Positions 7,090-16,982 of a DNA stretch of 64,000 nucleotides are shown here, one piece after another. Every line of letters starts with the position of its first letter. The first letter of the stretch is position 1. Location of the stretch: assembly GCA_016722655.1 (NCBI GenBank), contig JADKIR010000004.1, positions 3,162,001 through 3,226,000 of the forward strand. The letters are read 5' to 3'. The position numbers were made by a program, and so were the translations under genes. The notes under the pieces are model-generated. The model searched no databases, was not told the origin of the DNA, and saw only the letters and a list, made by a program, of their open reading frames with translations. Source of the DNA: Cytophagaceae bacterium. GTDB lineage: Bacteria; Bacteroidota; Bacteroidia; Cytophagales; Spirosomataceae.

Positions 7090-9261
7090 TTATTTCATTG
7101 CCGTTGGCTCATTTTTGATGTCAGTACCCAATCTCTGCAAGTATGCAATCAAAGCAACAATCTCTTTGTTTTTATCAACTTTGATGTTTCCGTCGGCAAG
7201 CCCTTTCGAAATTCCTTCAGCTTGCACATCCATATCTGCGATTGCAGTATCTTCATAACCTTCTTCATAAGGTACACCCAATGTCCTCATCACACTTATT
7301 TTCTTAGGCATATCAACTGTATTGAAGTCATCTTCGAATAACCATGGATATGAAGGCATAATTGAACCAGGAGACATAGACGTTGGATCCATCATGTGAT
7401 TGTAGTGCCATGAATCTGGATATTTTCCGCCAATTCTATGCAAGTCTGGTCCAGTACGACGAGAACCCCATAGGAACGGATGGTCGTATACAAATTCCCC
7501 TGATTTAGAGTATTCACCATATCTTTCAGTCTCTGATCTGAACGGACGAATCATTTGAGAGTGACAGTTATTACAACCTTCTCTGATATAAATGTCTCTT
7601 CCCTGAAGTTCAAGAGGTGAATATGGTTTTACACTTGCAATTGTTGGAATGTTTGATTTAACCAACCAGGTTGGTAAAAATTCAACGGCACCACCTATAA
7701 ATACTGCAATGAACGCTAATACTGTAAAAAGAATAGGTTTACGCTCAAGCATTGAGTGGAAAGTACCTCCTATATTAACATTTTTGGCAAGGGCAGGAGC
7801 CTCATCATATTCATAAGCCATAAACTCTCCGGAAGCGGCAGTTTTGATTAAGTTATAAATCATAATAAGTGTTCCAACCAGATACAAAGTGCCACCAAAT
7901 GCTCTCGACATATACATTGGTATAATCTGAGTAACTGTTTCCAGGAAGTTAGGATATGCAAGGAATCCATCTGGAGTAAATTCTTTCCACATTAAGCTTT
8001 GAGTAAATCCACCCCAATAAAGTGGTAAGGCATAGAAAATAATACCCAAAGTTCCCAACCAGAAATGTATATTGGCCAATTTCACTGAGAATAAAGAGGT
8101 TTTCCACATTTTTGGTACTAAATAATAGAACATACCAAAAGTAATAAAACCGTTCCAGCCAAGACCACCAATGTGCACGTGAGCAATTGTCCAGTCTGTG
8201 TAGTGAGAGATGGCATTAACATTTTTCAATGACAACATTGGTCCTTCAAACGTTGACATACCATAAGCGGTAACCGCAACAACGAAGAATTTTAAAACTG
8301 GATTTTCACGTACCCTGTCCCAGGCACCTCTTAACGTCAAAAGACCATTTAGCATACCTCCCCAGCTTGGTGCAATAAGCATCACTGAGAAAACAGTACC
8401 TAGACTTTGAGCCCAGTCAGGAAGTGAAGTGTATAATAAGTGGTGAGGACCGGCCCAGATATAAAGAAATATCAGCGACCAGAAATGGACAATTGAAAGT
8501 TTGTAGGAGAAAACGGGACGGTTTGCTGCTTTAGGCAGATAGTAATACATCAAACCTAAAATAGGAGTTGTAAGGAAGAATGCCACTGCATTGTGTCCAT
8601 ACCACCATTGTACAAGAGCGTCTTGCACTCCGGCATATACCGAATAACTTTTGAATAAAGTAACCGGTAACTCCAGTGAATTGAAGATGTGTAGCAATGC
8701 GATGGTCACAATTGTTGAAATGTAAAACCAAATTGCCACATACAAGTGCCTTTCGCGTCTTTTTAATAAGGCACCGATAAAATTGATTGCAAAAACCACC
8801 CAAACCAATGTGATAGCAATATCAATTGGCCATTCCAATTCGGCATACTCTTTTGATGTAGTAATACCTAATGGTAGTGTAATTGCTGCAGAAAGAATTA
8901 CAATCTGCCATCCCCAGAAATGAATCCAGCTCAAAATTGGGCTGAGCATCGGGGTTTTTAAAAGCCTTTGGGTTGAGTAATAAACGCCGGCAAACATACC
9001 ATTACCAACAAAGGCAAAAATAATGGCATTGGTGTGAAGTGGCCTGATTCTACCAAAGGTAGTAAATGGCAACTCCATATTGGCGGCAGGCCAAAACAGC
9101 TGCAACGCAGCAGTAAGACCGACAAGCATACCAACTACTCCAAAAATAACAGTAACGATGATAAAGGCTTTAACTATCTGATTGTCATAGTAAAATCCCT
9201 CCAGCGGTCCCGAAGATTCCGAGTGGTCAGAGCTCATTAGTGGTTTGGTTAATAAACGCAT
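7090..9261 (-). CDS. ccoN: Fused CcoN-CcoO, cbb3-type cytochrome c oxidase subunits I and II
   Basis: A 723-residue fusion. Residues 1 to about 500 form the twelve-helix heme-copper core (CcoN), with the histidine-bearing segments RIRPLHTNAIIFAF, WWYGHNAVAFFLT and YTDWTIAHVHIGGLGW. From about residue 530 a helix leads into a CcoO domain with heme-c motif CNNCH (563-567) and the GSRRTGPDLHRIGG region. The complex reduces oxygen at high affinity and pumps protons. This CcoNO fusion is common in Bacteroidota. The frame is open further upstream to 9339, but ATG 9261 (MRLLTKPLMSSDHS) or ATG 9237 are better starts. An FNR-like palindrome lies upstream. Confidence 0.95.
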   Translation of the reverse strand: MRLLTKPLMSSDHSESSGPLEGFYYDNQIVKAFIIVTVIFGVVGMLVGLTAALQLFWPAANMELPFTTFGRIRPLHTNAIIFAFVGNGMFAGVYYSTQRLLKTPMLSPILSWIHFWGWQIVILSAAITLPLGITTSKEYAELEWPIDIAITLVWVVFAINFIGALLKRRERHLYVAIWFYISTIVTIALLHIFNSLELPVTLFKSYSVYAGVQDALVQWWYGHNAVAFFLTTPILGLMYYYLPKAANRPVFSYKLSIVHFWSLIFLYIWAGPHHLLYTSLPDWAQSLGTVFSVMLIAPSWGGMLNGLLTLRGAWDRVRENPVLKFFVVAVTAYGMSTFEGPMLSLKNVNAISHYTDWTIAHVHIGGLGWNGFITFGMFYYLVPKMWKTSLFSVKLANIHFWLGTLGIIFYALPLYWGGFTQSLMWKEFTPDGFLAYPNFLETVTQIIPMYMSRAFGGTLYLVGTLIMIYNLIKTAASGEFMAYEYDEAPALAKNVNIGGTFHSMLERKPILFTVLAFIAVFIGGAVEFLPTWLVKSNIPTIASVKPYSPLELQGRDIYIREGCNNCHSQMIRPFRSETERYGEYSKSGEFVYDHPFLWGSRRTGPDLHRIGGKYPDSWHYNHMMDPTSMSPGSIMPSYPWLFEDDFNTVDMPKKISVMRTLGVPYEEGYEDTAIADMDVQAEGISKGLADGNIKVDKNKEIVALIAYLQRLGTDIKNEPTAMK

Positions 9262-9296
9262 AGCATTCAAAATGTTTAGTAAACTTTTTAACGATT

Positions 9297-9304
9297 CAAA
9301 ACTA
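9297..9304 (-). promoter_or_regulatory. Predicted -7 element for the cco operon
   Basis: The minus strand reads TAGTTTTG, a match to the Bacteroidota TAnnTTTG element. It lies about 36 bases before ATG 9261. With a start site a few bases downstream, the FNR-like palindrome at 9349-9362 would be centred near -61.5, a classic activator spacing. Confidence 0.5.
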
Positions 9305-9348
9305 AAAGTACAAATACCTGAAAAACATGACAATCGCACAAGGATTTT

Positions 9349-9362
9349 ATGATATAAATCAT
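9349..9362. promoter_or_regulatory. CRP/FNR-family palindromic operator upstream of the cco operon
   Basis: ATGATATAAATCAT is a near-perfect palindrome with the TGAT-N4-ATCA spacing of FNR/CRP-type sites. High-affinity oxidases are commonly induced at low oxygen through such regulators. No regulator gene of this family occurs in the window. The rest of 9262-9611 is very AT-rich and shows no gene. Confidence 0.6.
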
Positions 9363-9611
9363 TTTTTTAAAATCCTTAATTAATACAACAAAATGTTTTA
9401 ACGTTGTTATTAATAATATAGCAGAAATTGTTAATTTTCACACATATAGCTAAAAAAAACATAAATAAAAAATTTTCAATTCTTTATTTATTACAATTTT
9501 TTTATCTATTAAATATTAGTAAAAATATTAATTGGTTTTGTCTTTTAAAATTACTCAAATTTCTGAAAATCCAAATGCTTTTTTTGTGATATTTGTGACA
9601 AAAAAATAGTA

Positions 9612-10799
9612 TTGAATAGTATTAACAGCACTTCTGAATATTTCCGTTTTTTGGATGAAAGTTTTCTTGAATATTTCGGACAATCTCCTGATTTGAAAAT
9701 TCAGGCCCCCGGTCGAATCAATATCATTGGAGAGCATCTTGACTATAATGATGGTTTGGTAATGCCTGCAGCAATAGATAAGTTTATTTATTTTTCAGTA
9801 GGTAAAAGAAGAGATTCAAAAGTAATTCTGAAAAGTATTGATATGGATTCGGTTTTTGAGACCGAAGATATCAATAGGTTTGAAATCAAAACGGATCATT
9901 CCTGGCAAAACCACCTTTTGGGAGTAATAAAGGAGTTTTCTTTAAATGGAATCCATTTTTCTTCCGGAATTAACGTATGCTTTGGTGGTAACATCCCAAA
10001 TGGAGCAGGTCTTTCTTCATCGGCTGCTGTAGAAGCCGGAATAGGGACAGCTTTGAATATTTTGTTTGATTGTGGTTTTGATAAACTCAAACTTACTAAA
10101 ATCGCCCAGCAAACAGAACATAAATATGTAGGTGTAAAATGTGGCATAATGGATATGTTTGCTTCAATTTTTTCTCAAAAAGATCAATTGATTCAATTAG
10201 ATTGCCTGGATTTTACCCATAAATATGTAAGTGGAAAGTTTACTGATCATGAATTTATTTTGGTTAATAGTGGTGTAAAACATACTTTGGCCGATTCACA
10301 GTATAATATCCGCAGGAATCAATGCGAAACCGGCCTGGAAGAATTAAAAAAGAATTTTTCAGAAATTAAATCTTTCAGAGATGTAAAACTTCCTCAAATT
10401 GAGATTTTGAAAAAATTGGACGACCCCAAAGTATATGAAAGATGTGAATATGTACTGGAGGAAATTCAAAGGGTATTTGATGCGACAGAAGCACTTGAAA
10501 AAGGCGAAATGGAAAAACTGGGAATTTTGCTGAATGGGTCTCATCATGGATTATCAAAAAAATATGAAGTGAGTTGTGAAGAATTGGATTTCCTTCAAAA
10601 TGAAGCATTGAAGATTAATGGAGTATTAGGTGCCAGAATGATGGGAGGTGGGTTTGGAGGTTGTACGCTTAATCTGGTAGAAAAAGATTCAGAAGAAAGC
10701 TTTAAATCGAAAATTTCGGTTTTATATGCAGAAAAATTTGGGATTGTACCTGAAATATATGTTGTAAATACCGGGCACGGTGTGGCTCAGGTTGAATAA
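9612..10799 (+). CDS. galK: Galactokinase
   Basis: A 395-residue GHMP kinase that phosphorylates galactose at C1 using ATP, the first step of the Leloir pathway. Motifs in order: GRINIIGEHLDYNDGLVMP (galactokinase signature, near residue 35), GNIPNGAGLSSSAAVEAG (ATP-binding GHMP motif) and GARMMGGGFGGCTLNLV (third GHMP motif). No in-frame ATG exists near the N-terminus, so TTG at 9612 is the likely start. Its stop overlaps the glpD start by one base (TAATG), so the two are translated together. A galE lies at 47565, but no galT is in the window. Confidence 0.94.
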   Translation: MNSINSTSEYFRFLDESFLEYFGQSPDLKIQAPGRINIIGEHLDYNDGLVMPAAIDKFIYFSVGKRRDSKVILKSIDMDSVFETEDINRFEIKTDHSWQNHLLGVIKEFSLNGIHFSSGINVCFGGNIPNGAGLSSSAAVEAGIGTALNILFDCGFDKLKLTKIAQQTEHKYVGVKCGIMDMFASIFSQKDQLIQLDCLDFTHKYVSGKFTDHEFILVNSGVKHTLADSQYNIRRNQCETGLEELKKNFSEIKSFRDVKLPQIEILKKLDDPKVYERCEYVLEEIQRVFDATEALEKGEMEKLGILLNGSHHGLSKKYEVSCEELDFLQNEALKINGVLGARMMGGGFGGCTLNLVEKDSEESFKSKISVLYAEKFGIVPEIYVVNTGHGVAQVE

Positions 10800-12421
10800 T
10801 GAAAAGAGAAGAAAACTTAAAAAGGTTAAAAAGTGAAGAATTTGACCTTTTGGTGGTAGGTGCCGGTGCAAGTGGTAGCGGTGTGGCCCTCGATGCAGCA
10901 CTTCGAGGTTTAAAAGTTGCTCTTATTGACAAAGGGGACTTCTCCTGCCAAACCTCATCCCGCTCAACCAAACTCATACATGGCGGAGTAAGATACCTTG
11001 AGCAAGCCTTTACTAAATTGCAATTTAGTCAGTTGAAACAGGTAAAACATGGCTTACAGGAGAGGAAATACCTTTTGGCTAATGCCAGGCACCTTTCAAA
11101 ACCTTTAGGAATTATCACTCCTGTTTTTAGTGCATTCGAAGCCCTTTATTACACCATAGGTTTAAAAATATATGGTTTGTTTGCTCAAAAAGACCATCTG
11201 CCAGCAGCCAGATGGCTTTCCAAAAAAGAAGCTAAACTCTTGTCGCCTGATTTGAGCGAAAAAATTCATAGTGCAGTAATGTATTTCGATGGCCAGCTTG
11301 ACGATGCCCGCTTTGCCCTTGCACTTGTTCAGTCGGCTCAAAAAGTTGGTGCTGTTGTTTCGAATTATGTTTCCTGGCAGAGTTTTATTTTGGATCCTAA
11401 TAAAAAAATTACCGGCATTTCTGTAAAAGATGAATTATCGGATGATTTTTTTGAAATAAAAAGTAAATTAATAATCAATTGTACCGGGCCTTATGCTGAT
11501 GAATTGAGATTGGCGGCCAATCCAGAGGAAGAGCCAAGAATAATCCCTTCAAAAGGTGTCCATATGGTACTTTCAAGGGAGTTTTTTAAAGGTGATAAGG
11601 CAATGTTAATCCCAAAAACCAAAGATGGACGACTGATTTTTGTGATTCCGTTCAAAAAATCGGTAATGATTGGTACAACAGACACCCCTTACAAAACACT
11701 TGAAAAAGAACCAATTCTGGAAAAAAGTGAAGCTGAATTTCTTTTGGACACGCTAAAAAATTATGTAAAAAAGCTACCTGAAATAAAAGATATCAAAGCA
11801 GGATTCGGGGGAATCAGGCCATTACTTTCTGCAAAAACCAATCTGAAAAATAGCAACACGAAAAGTCTTTTAAGAGATCATGAGGTTGAATTTGACGAAA
11901 AGTCTGGCTTATTGAGCCTTTTGGGAGGGAAATGGACAACCTATCGATTGATGGCTCAGGATGCTACAGATAAGGTCTGTGAAATATTGGGTATTGAAAC
12001 AAAATGTAAAACGCAGGAATATCCCCTGGTTGGAAGTGAGAACTATGAAAAACAACCCAAGCCGGTAGATGTGGAATCTGATATTTTCAAGCATTTGCAG
12101 AAAACCTATGGGGATAAAACGATGGAGGTTTTGTCAATTGCCAGAAAAGAACCATCATTGATGGAAAGGATTCACCCTCAAAAACCTGCAATTAAAGCCG
12201 AAGTGATTTATTCGGTAAGATATGAAATGCTTGTAAAGCCACGCGATTTTTTCACACAAAGACTTCGTTGGGAGATTTTGGACTGGAAAATTACTTCTGA
12301 TTCGGTCGAAACAGTGATAAAATTAATGGAAACAGAGCTGGGATGGAGTAAGAATAAAAGTCAGGAAGAAACCCTGGAATATCAAAATCTGCTCCAAACT
12401 TATATTGACCAACTAGCATAA
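10799..12421 (+). CDS. glpD: FAD-dependent glycerol-3-phosphate dehydrogenase
   Basis: A 540-residue flavoenzyme that oxidises sn-glycerol-3-phosphate to dihydroxyacetone phosphate and feeds quinones at the membrane face. The N-terminal dinucleotide fold reads LLVVGAGASGSGVALDAALRG, followed by the family motif SSRSTKLIHGGVRYLEQ. The substrate region GTTDTPY and the C-terminal DAO_C domain (about residues 400-530) are present. Length is normal for the family. It overlaps galK by one base. Confidence 0.93.
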   Translation: MKREENLKRLKSEEFDLLVVGAGASGSGVALDAALRGLKVALIDKGDFSCQTSSRSTKLIHGGVRYLEQAFTKLQFSQLKQVKHGLQERKYLLANARHLSKPLGIITPVFSAFEALYYTIGLKIYGLFAQKDHLPAARWLSKKEAKLLSPDLSEKIHSAVMYFDGQLDDARFALALVQSAQKVGAVVSNYVSWQSFILDPNKKITGISVKDELSDDFFEIKSKLIINCTGPYADELRLAANPEEEPRIIPSKGVHMVLSREFFKGDKAMLIPKTKDGRLIFVIPFKKSVMIGTTDTPYKTLEKEPILEKSEAEFLLDTLKNYVKKLPEIKDIKAGFGGIRPLLSAKTNLKNSNTKSLLRDHEVEFDEKSGLLSLLGGKWTTYRLMAQDATDKVCEILGIETKCKTQEYPLVGSENYEKQPKPVDVESDIFKHLQKTYGDKTMEVLSIARKEPSLMERIHPQKPAIKAEVIYSVRYEMLVKPRDFFTQRLRWEILDWKITSDSVETVIKLMETELGWSKNKSQEETLEYQNLLQTYIDQLA

Positions 12422-12541
12422 AATGCCTATGAGAGCAAACTTGTTTTTAGGTTGTTTGTCCCATTCAAAAACAAAAGTTCTGTGATAATCTTTTAGATAT
12501 TTTGTAAACCCTATTTTTGCAAAAAAATGTAACAAAATATA

Positions 12542-15016
12542 ATGGCTCTTAGCTTCGGACCCATCAACACCTCGGCGAAATACTTTCTTACTGACAGCCG
12601 GTTCCTTTCTGATCCAAAAACAAGTGTGTTTTTTGCAATAAAAGGCATAAGACATGATGGTCACCGTTTTATTAATGATTTGTATAATAAGGGATTGCGG
12701 GAGTTTGTAGTTGAAAAAACAGTATTGGCAGTTCAGCCTGCTTTAAAATCATTTCTTGAAAGAGATGAAATAAAAGTATGGGTAGTTGAAAACAGTATCA
12801 AGGCTTTACAGGAGCTGGCAACTCAAAAAAGAAGCACTTTTTCCTATCCGGTGGTAGGGGTAACAGGTAGCAATGGCAAAACCATCGTAAAAGAATGGCT
12901 AAGTTTTTTATTGGAAGATACTTTCGATATAGTAAAAAGCCCCAGAAGTTACAATTCTCAGATTGGTGTAGCTTTATCTGTATGGGAAATGTCGGAAAAA
13001 AACAATCTGGGAATTTTTGAAGCAGGTATTTCATTACAAAACGAAATGCAAAGTCTGCAGGAAATCATAAAACCCGAAATTGGTATTTTTACTAATATCG
13101 GCACAGCTCATAATGAAGGTTTCAGGAGTCTCAAACAGAAAATTACAGAGAAATTGCGGCTTTTTAAAAATTCTGAAACACTCATTTATTGCAAAGATTA
13201 TAAGGAATTGAATGAAGAAATTTTGTTGTTCCTTAAGGCGGTAAATCCGAAGATTAATCTTATTGGATGGTCGGCTCAAAATTCGGGTGGTGAGGTAGTG
13301 AAAATATTAGCTTCTGATACGGGAAGTCATATAGAATTGTATTTTGAAGGTGATATTTACGAATTTGAAATACCATTTTTTGACGGTGCTTCAATTGAAA
13401 ATTCCATCCATTGTGCTTATGCCGGTCTAATACTTTCAAAGGAAAAAACCATTGATTTAGATAAGTTTTTTGGAAAATTCAAAACATTGAAGCCTGTGGC
13501 CATGCGTCTGGAATTGAAGCAGGGTACACAAGACAACTATATCATTGACGACTCTTACAATAATGATCTTGGAGGCTTAAAAATGGCACTCAATTTTATG
13601 AGTCAATACCATACCAGTCGAAATAAGGTGTTGATTATCAGTGATATTTTGCAAGCCGGACAAAAAGAAGATGATTTATATGCAGAAGTAGCTGGTTTGG
13701 TAAAATCACAAAATTTGTCTTTATTGATTGGAATTGGCCCGAAAATATTTAAAAATATGGCATTTTTTGAGGGTTTTCCTACCATGTTTTTTAACTCAAC
13801 AGAAGAATATTTAACAGTTTTTAATTTCGAAATTCTTCAAAATAAATTGATTCTCGTGAAGGGAGCACGGGCTTTTGAATTTGAGAAAATTGTAAATAAA
13901 CTTATTAAGAAAGTACATGGAACCGTATTTGAAATAAACCTGGATGCCCTAACACACAATCTTAATTATTACAGGGAAAAGATAGGTTCAGGGACCAAAA
14001 TTATGGTTATGGTTAAAGCTTTTGCATATGGTAGCGGAAGTATGGAAGTGGCCAGTTGGCTGCAATACCATCGTGTTGATTATCTTTCTGTGGCCTATCC
14101 CGATGAAGGAGTTACACTAAGGCAGAATGGGATAAAGTTGCCGATTATGGTGCTAAATTCTGACCCGGATACATTCCATAAAGTATTTGAAAATCAACTG
14201 GAACCCGAAATTTACAGCCTGAAAATTTTGGAAGAATATATTAAATTTAAAAATTTGGTTTATCCCGAATCCGATGCAAAGATTCACATCAAACTGGATA
14301 CCGGTATGCATCGGCTCGGGTTTATTGAGGAAGATTTGGAAGAATTAGTGAAGGTACTGAATCAGAATCCAAAAATCATAGTTGGGACTATTTTTAGCCA
14401 TCTGGCTGGAGCCGACGAAGCAGAGCATAATGATTTTTCAAAAATGCAAATCTCAAATTTTGAGACTTTATCAAAAAAACTCACCCTGGGAATAGGATAT
14501 ACGCCAGACCGCCATATTTGTAATTCAGCCGGTATTGTACGTTTTCCTGAAGCAAAATATGAGATGGTGCGATTGGGAATCGGTTTATATGGAGTAGAAG
14601 CCGCGGGAATCGAACAAGAGGCTTTGCAGGTAGTAGGTACACTAAAAACTACAATATCTCAGATTAAAACCCTGAAGTCAGACGAGACAATAGGTTACAG
14701 CAGAAGAGGCGTACTTCTTAGGGATTCCAAAATTGCCACTATAGCCATTGGCTATGCCGATGGCTATGACAGAGGATTTAGCCGGGGAGTCGGGAAAGTT
14801 AATGTAAACGGCACAATATGTCCCGTAGTGGGAAATGTGTGTATGGATATGACTATGATCGACGTCACAGATGCCGATTGCAAAGTGGGAGATCAGGTGA
14901 TTATTTTTGGAGAAACCCCCAAAATAAAAGAACTGGCAAAAATGATTGATACCATACCTTATGAAATTCTGACCGGTGTAAGTGAAAGAGTGAAACGGAT
15001 ATTTTTTCATGAATAA
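12542..15016 (+). CDS. murF: Bifunctional MurF ligase / alanine racemase
   Basis: An 824-residue fusion for peptidoglycan precursor synthesis. The MurF half (1 to about 450) adds D-Ala-D-Ala to UDP-MurNAc-tripeptide; its ATP loop GSNGKT is at 109-114. The racemase half starts near 457 and makes D-alanine; the PLP lysine is K492 in MVKAFAYGSGS, with RLGIGLYG and GYADGYDRG later. Joining the D-Ala producer to the ligase that consumes D-Ala-D-Ala is a known Bacteroidota arrangement. No ddl gene is nearby. The start ATG at 12542 follows a run of A's with no clear ribosome-binding site. Confidence 0.95.
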   Translation: MALSFGPINTSAKYFLTDSRFLSDPKTSVFFAIKGIRHDGHRFINDLYNKGLREFVVEKTVLAVQPALKSFLERDEIKVWVVENSIKALQELATQKRSTFSYPVVGVTGSNGKTIVKEWLSFLLEDTFDIVKSPRSYNSQIGVALSVWEMSEKNNLGIFEAGISLQNEMQSLQEIIKPEIGIFTNIGTAHNEGFRSLKQKITEKLRLFKNSETLIYCKDYKELNEEILLFLKAVNPKINLIGWSAQNSGGEVVKILASDTGSHIELYFEGDIYEFEIPFFDGASIENSIHCAYAGLILSKEKTIDLDKFFGKFKTLKPVAMRLELKQGTQDNYIIDDSYNNDLGGLKMALNFMSQYHTSRNKVLIISDILQAGQKEDDLYAEVAGLVKSQNLSLLIGIGPKIFKNMAFFEGFPTMFFNSTEEYLTVFNFEILQNKLILVKGARAFEFEKIVNKLIKKVHGTVFEINLDALTHNLNYYREKIGSGTKIMVMVKAFAYGSGSMEVASWLQYHRVDYLSVAYPDEGVTLRQNGIKLPIMVLNSDPDTFHKVFENQLEPEIYSLKILEEYIKFKNLVYPESDAKIHIKLDTGMHRLGFIEEDLEELVKVLNQNPKIIVGTIFSHLAGADEAEHNDFSKMQISNFETLSKKLTLGIGYTPDRHICNSAGIVRFPEAKYEMVRLGIGLYGVEAAGIEQEALQVVGTLKTTISQIKTLKSDETIGYSRRGVLLRDSKIATIAIGYADGYDRGFSRGVGKVNVNGTICPVVGNVCMDMTMIDVTDADCKVGDQVIIFGETPKIKELAKMIDTIPYEILTGVSERVKRIFFHE

Positions 15017-15121
15017 AATTGAAATTTATTTTTTTCGGAAAATAAATTCAAAATAGTTCTAATCCTTGTTTCAAAGCATTTATAGTTTGTAATTTGCAAC
15101 ATATTTAAACACAGGTCGGAA

Positions 15122-16477
15122 ATGGCAACATTTGAGCTCACAAAAGACTACCTGGAAACGCTGGAAGCGGCTATCTCAGCTGATAATAAGCAATTTCTGG
15201 TTTCCGAACTGGAGGAACTATTTCCTGCAGATATCTCCTCAATACTATATGAACTTGATGGTGTCAATGCACATTATATTTTCAGTCTTTTAGACACCGA
15301 AAAAGGTGCCGAAGTTCTTTCCAACATTGAGACTGATGACCGTAAAAAATTCATAAAAGAGCAATTTACTGTTGCCGAAATTGCTAAATATGTAAACCTT
15401 TTTGATTCGGATGACGCGGTTGACTTGCTTAATGAAGAATCGATAGAAGTAAGGGAAAAGGTAATTGCGATGCTTGAAGACAGAGAGCATGCAAGATTTA
15501 TCCTTGATTTATTGCATTACCCTGAAGATGTTGCCGGAGGTTTAATGCAGAAAGAGCTAATAAAAGTCAACATTAGCCAGACTGTAAGTGAGTGTGTAGA
15601 AGAAATAAGAGCACAAGCCGAAAACGTAGATAAGGTTTATGCTGTATATGTTGTTGATAATGAACAAAAACTGAAAGGGATTGTATCGCTGAAGCAGATT
15701 GTTTTGGCCAGAAAAAATTCAAAAATTGAGAATATTTTTGAAGATGATATCGTGTATGTTGACACCACCCAAAGCGGTGATGAAGTTGCTCAAATCATGC
15801 AAAAATATGACCTGGAAGCCATTCCGGTGGTCAATTCATTAGGAAGGCTTCTCGGTGTTATAACCATTGATGATGTGGTCGATTTCATAACCGAAAAAGC
15901 TGAGGAAGATATCCAGGTGATGGCCGGTATCACAGGTGAAGCGGAAGAAGATGACTCTGTGTGGCAACTGGCCAAGTCAAGGATTCCCTGGTTAGTAGTT
16001 GGAGTAATAGGAAGCTTACTAGCGGCAACGGTAATCAGTCAGTTTGAAGAAACTTTGGCAAGGGTTGCTGCTTTAGCTATGTTTATCCCATTGATGGGAA
16101 GCACAGGCGGCAATGTGGGTATCCAGACCTCATCTTTGATTGTGCAAAGTTTAGCCGAAAAATCAGCCTTAAGCCTGGGTATTTGGGAGAGACTGGGAAA
16201 AGTTTTGAAAGTAGCTATTATCAATGGAATAGTTGTTGGATTAATTGCAGGGGCGTTCGTGATGATCGAAGGTGAACCCGAGATCTTTTGGGTCGTTTGT
16301 TTTTCTCTTATTTCAGTTGTACTATTATCTTCGTTTATGGGCACTGTCACTCCTTTGTTACTCAATAAATTAGGCATAAATCCAGCAATAGCCTCGGGCC
16401 CATTTATTACTACTGCCAATGATATTATTGGTATTACTACTTATTTTCTGATTGCTTATTATTTGTTAAATCTCTGA
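15122..16477 (+). CDS. mgtE: Magnesium transporter MgtE
   Basis: A 451-residue magnesium channel/transporter. The N-terminal helical MgtE_N domain (about 15-120) is followed by two CBS domains (about 130-255, with DLEAIPVVNSLGRLLGVITIDDV) that sense magnesium. Five membrane helices occupy the C-terminus, with PLMGSTGGNVGIQTSSLIVQ, the conserved pore region. Its stop overlaps the dtd start (TGATG), indicating coupling. Confidence 0.95.
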   Translation: MATFELTKDYLETLEAAISADNKQFLVSELEELFPADISSILYELDGVNAHYIFSLLDTEKGAEVLSNIETDDRKKFIKEQFTVAEIAKYVNLFDSDDAVDLLNEESIEVREKVIAMLEDREHARFILDLLHYPEDVAGGLMQKELIKVNISQTVSECVEEIRAQAENVDKVYAVYVVDNEQKLKGIVSLKQIVLARKNSKIENIFEDDIVYVDTTQSGDEVAQIMQKYDLEAIPVVNSLGRLLGVITIDDVVDFITEKAEEDIQVMAGITGEAEEDDSVWQLAKSRIPWLVVGVIGSLLAATVISQFEETLARVAALAMFIPLMGSTGGNVGIQTSSLIVQSLAEKSALSLGIWERLGKVLKVAIINGIVVGLIAGAFVMIEGEPEIFWVVCFSLISVVLLSSFMGTVTPLLLNKLGINPAIASGPFITTANDIIGITTYFLIAYYLLNL

Positions 16478-16929
16478 TGATAGCCGTAGTTCAAAGGGTG
16501 ACATTTTCCCGTGTAATAATTGACAATCAGGTGGCAGGCGAAATAACTCATGGATTAAATGTTTTATTGGGCATCGGGCAGGAAGATAATTTCGAAGATG
16601 TGGATTGGCTATCTAAAAAAATTATCGGATTAAGGATTTTTTCCGATCAGGACGATAAAATGAATCTTGATATCAAAGACGTCAACGGTAATATTTTGTT
16701 AATTTCTCAGTTTACACTTTTAGCATCCACCAAAAAAGGAAACAGACCCTCTTTCATTGAAGCAGCACGGCCTGACCAGGCTATTCCTCTATATGAAAAA
16801 ATGATTTCAAGTCTTTCCGAATTACTTGGAAAAGACATACAAAAGGGTGTTTTCGGTGCCGACATGAAAGTTGAAATTCAAAACGATGGTCCGGTGACCA
16901 TATTAATCGACACCAAAAACAAGAAATAA
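16477..16929 (+). CDS. dtd: D-aminoacyl-tRNA deacylase
   Basis: A 150-residue enzyme that removes D-amino acids mischarged on tRNA, and glycine from tRNA-Ala. It begins MIAVVQRVTFSRV, has the active-site motif SQFTLLA, and ends with the NDGPVTI (GPVT) motif. Length is typical. It shares one base pair of overlap with mgtE upstream; the pairing looks like simple co-transcription. Confidence 0.95.
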   Translation: MIAVVQRVTFSRVIIDNQVAGEITHGLNVLLGIGQEDNFEDVDWLSKKIIGLRIFSDQDDKMNLDIKDVNGNILLISQFTLLASTKKGNRPSFIEAARPDQAIPLYEKMISSLSELLGKDIQKGVFGADMKVEIQNDGPVTILIDTKNKK

Positions 16930-16982
16930 CAGCAAATTACATTCACTATTACTCTAAAAAAATACAAGGATAAATAAGCTTT

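Noticed and set aside
15017..15121. Magnesium riboswitch before mgtE
   Set aside because: The 105-base gap is AT-rich and shows no conserved riboswitch core.
16039..16419. 126-residue frame antisense to mgtE
   Set aside because: Shadow of the membrane part of mgtE, with no independent support.
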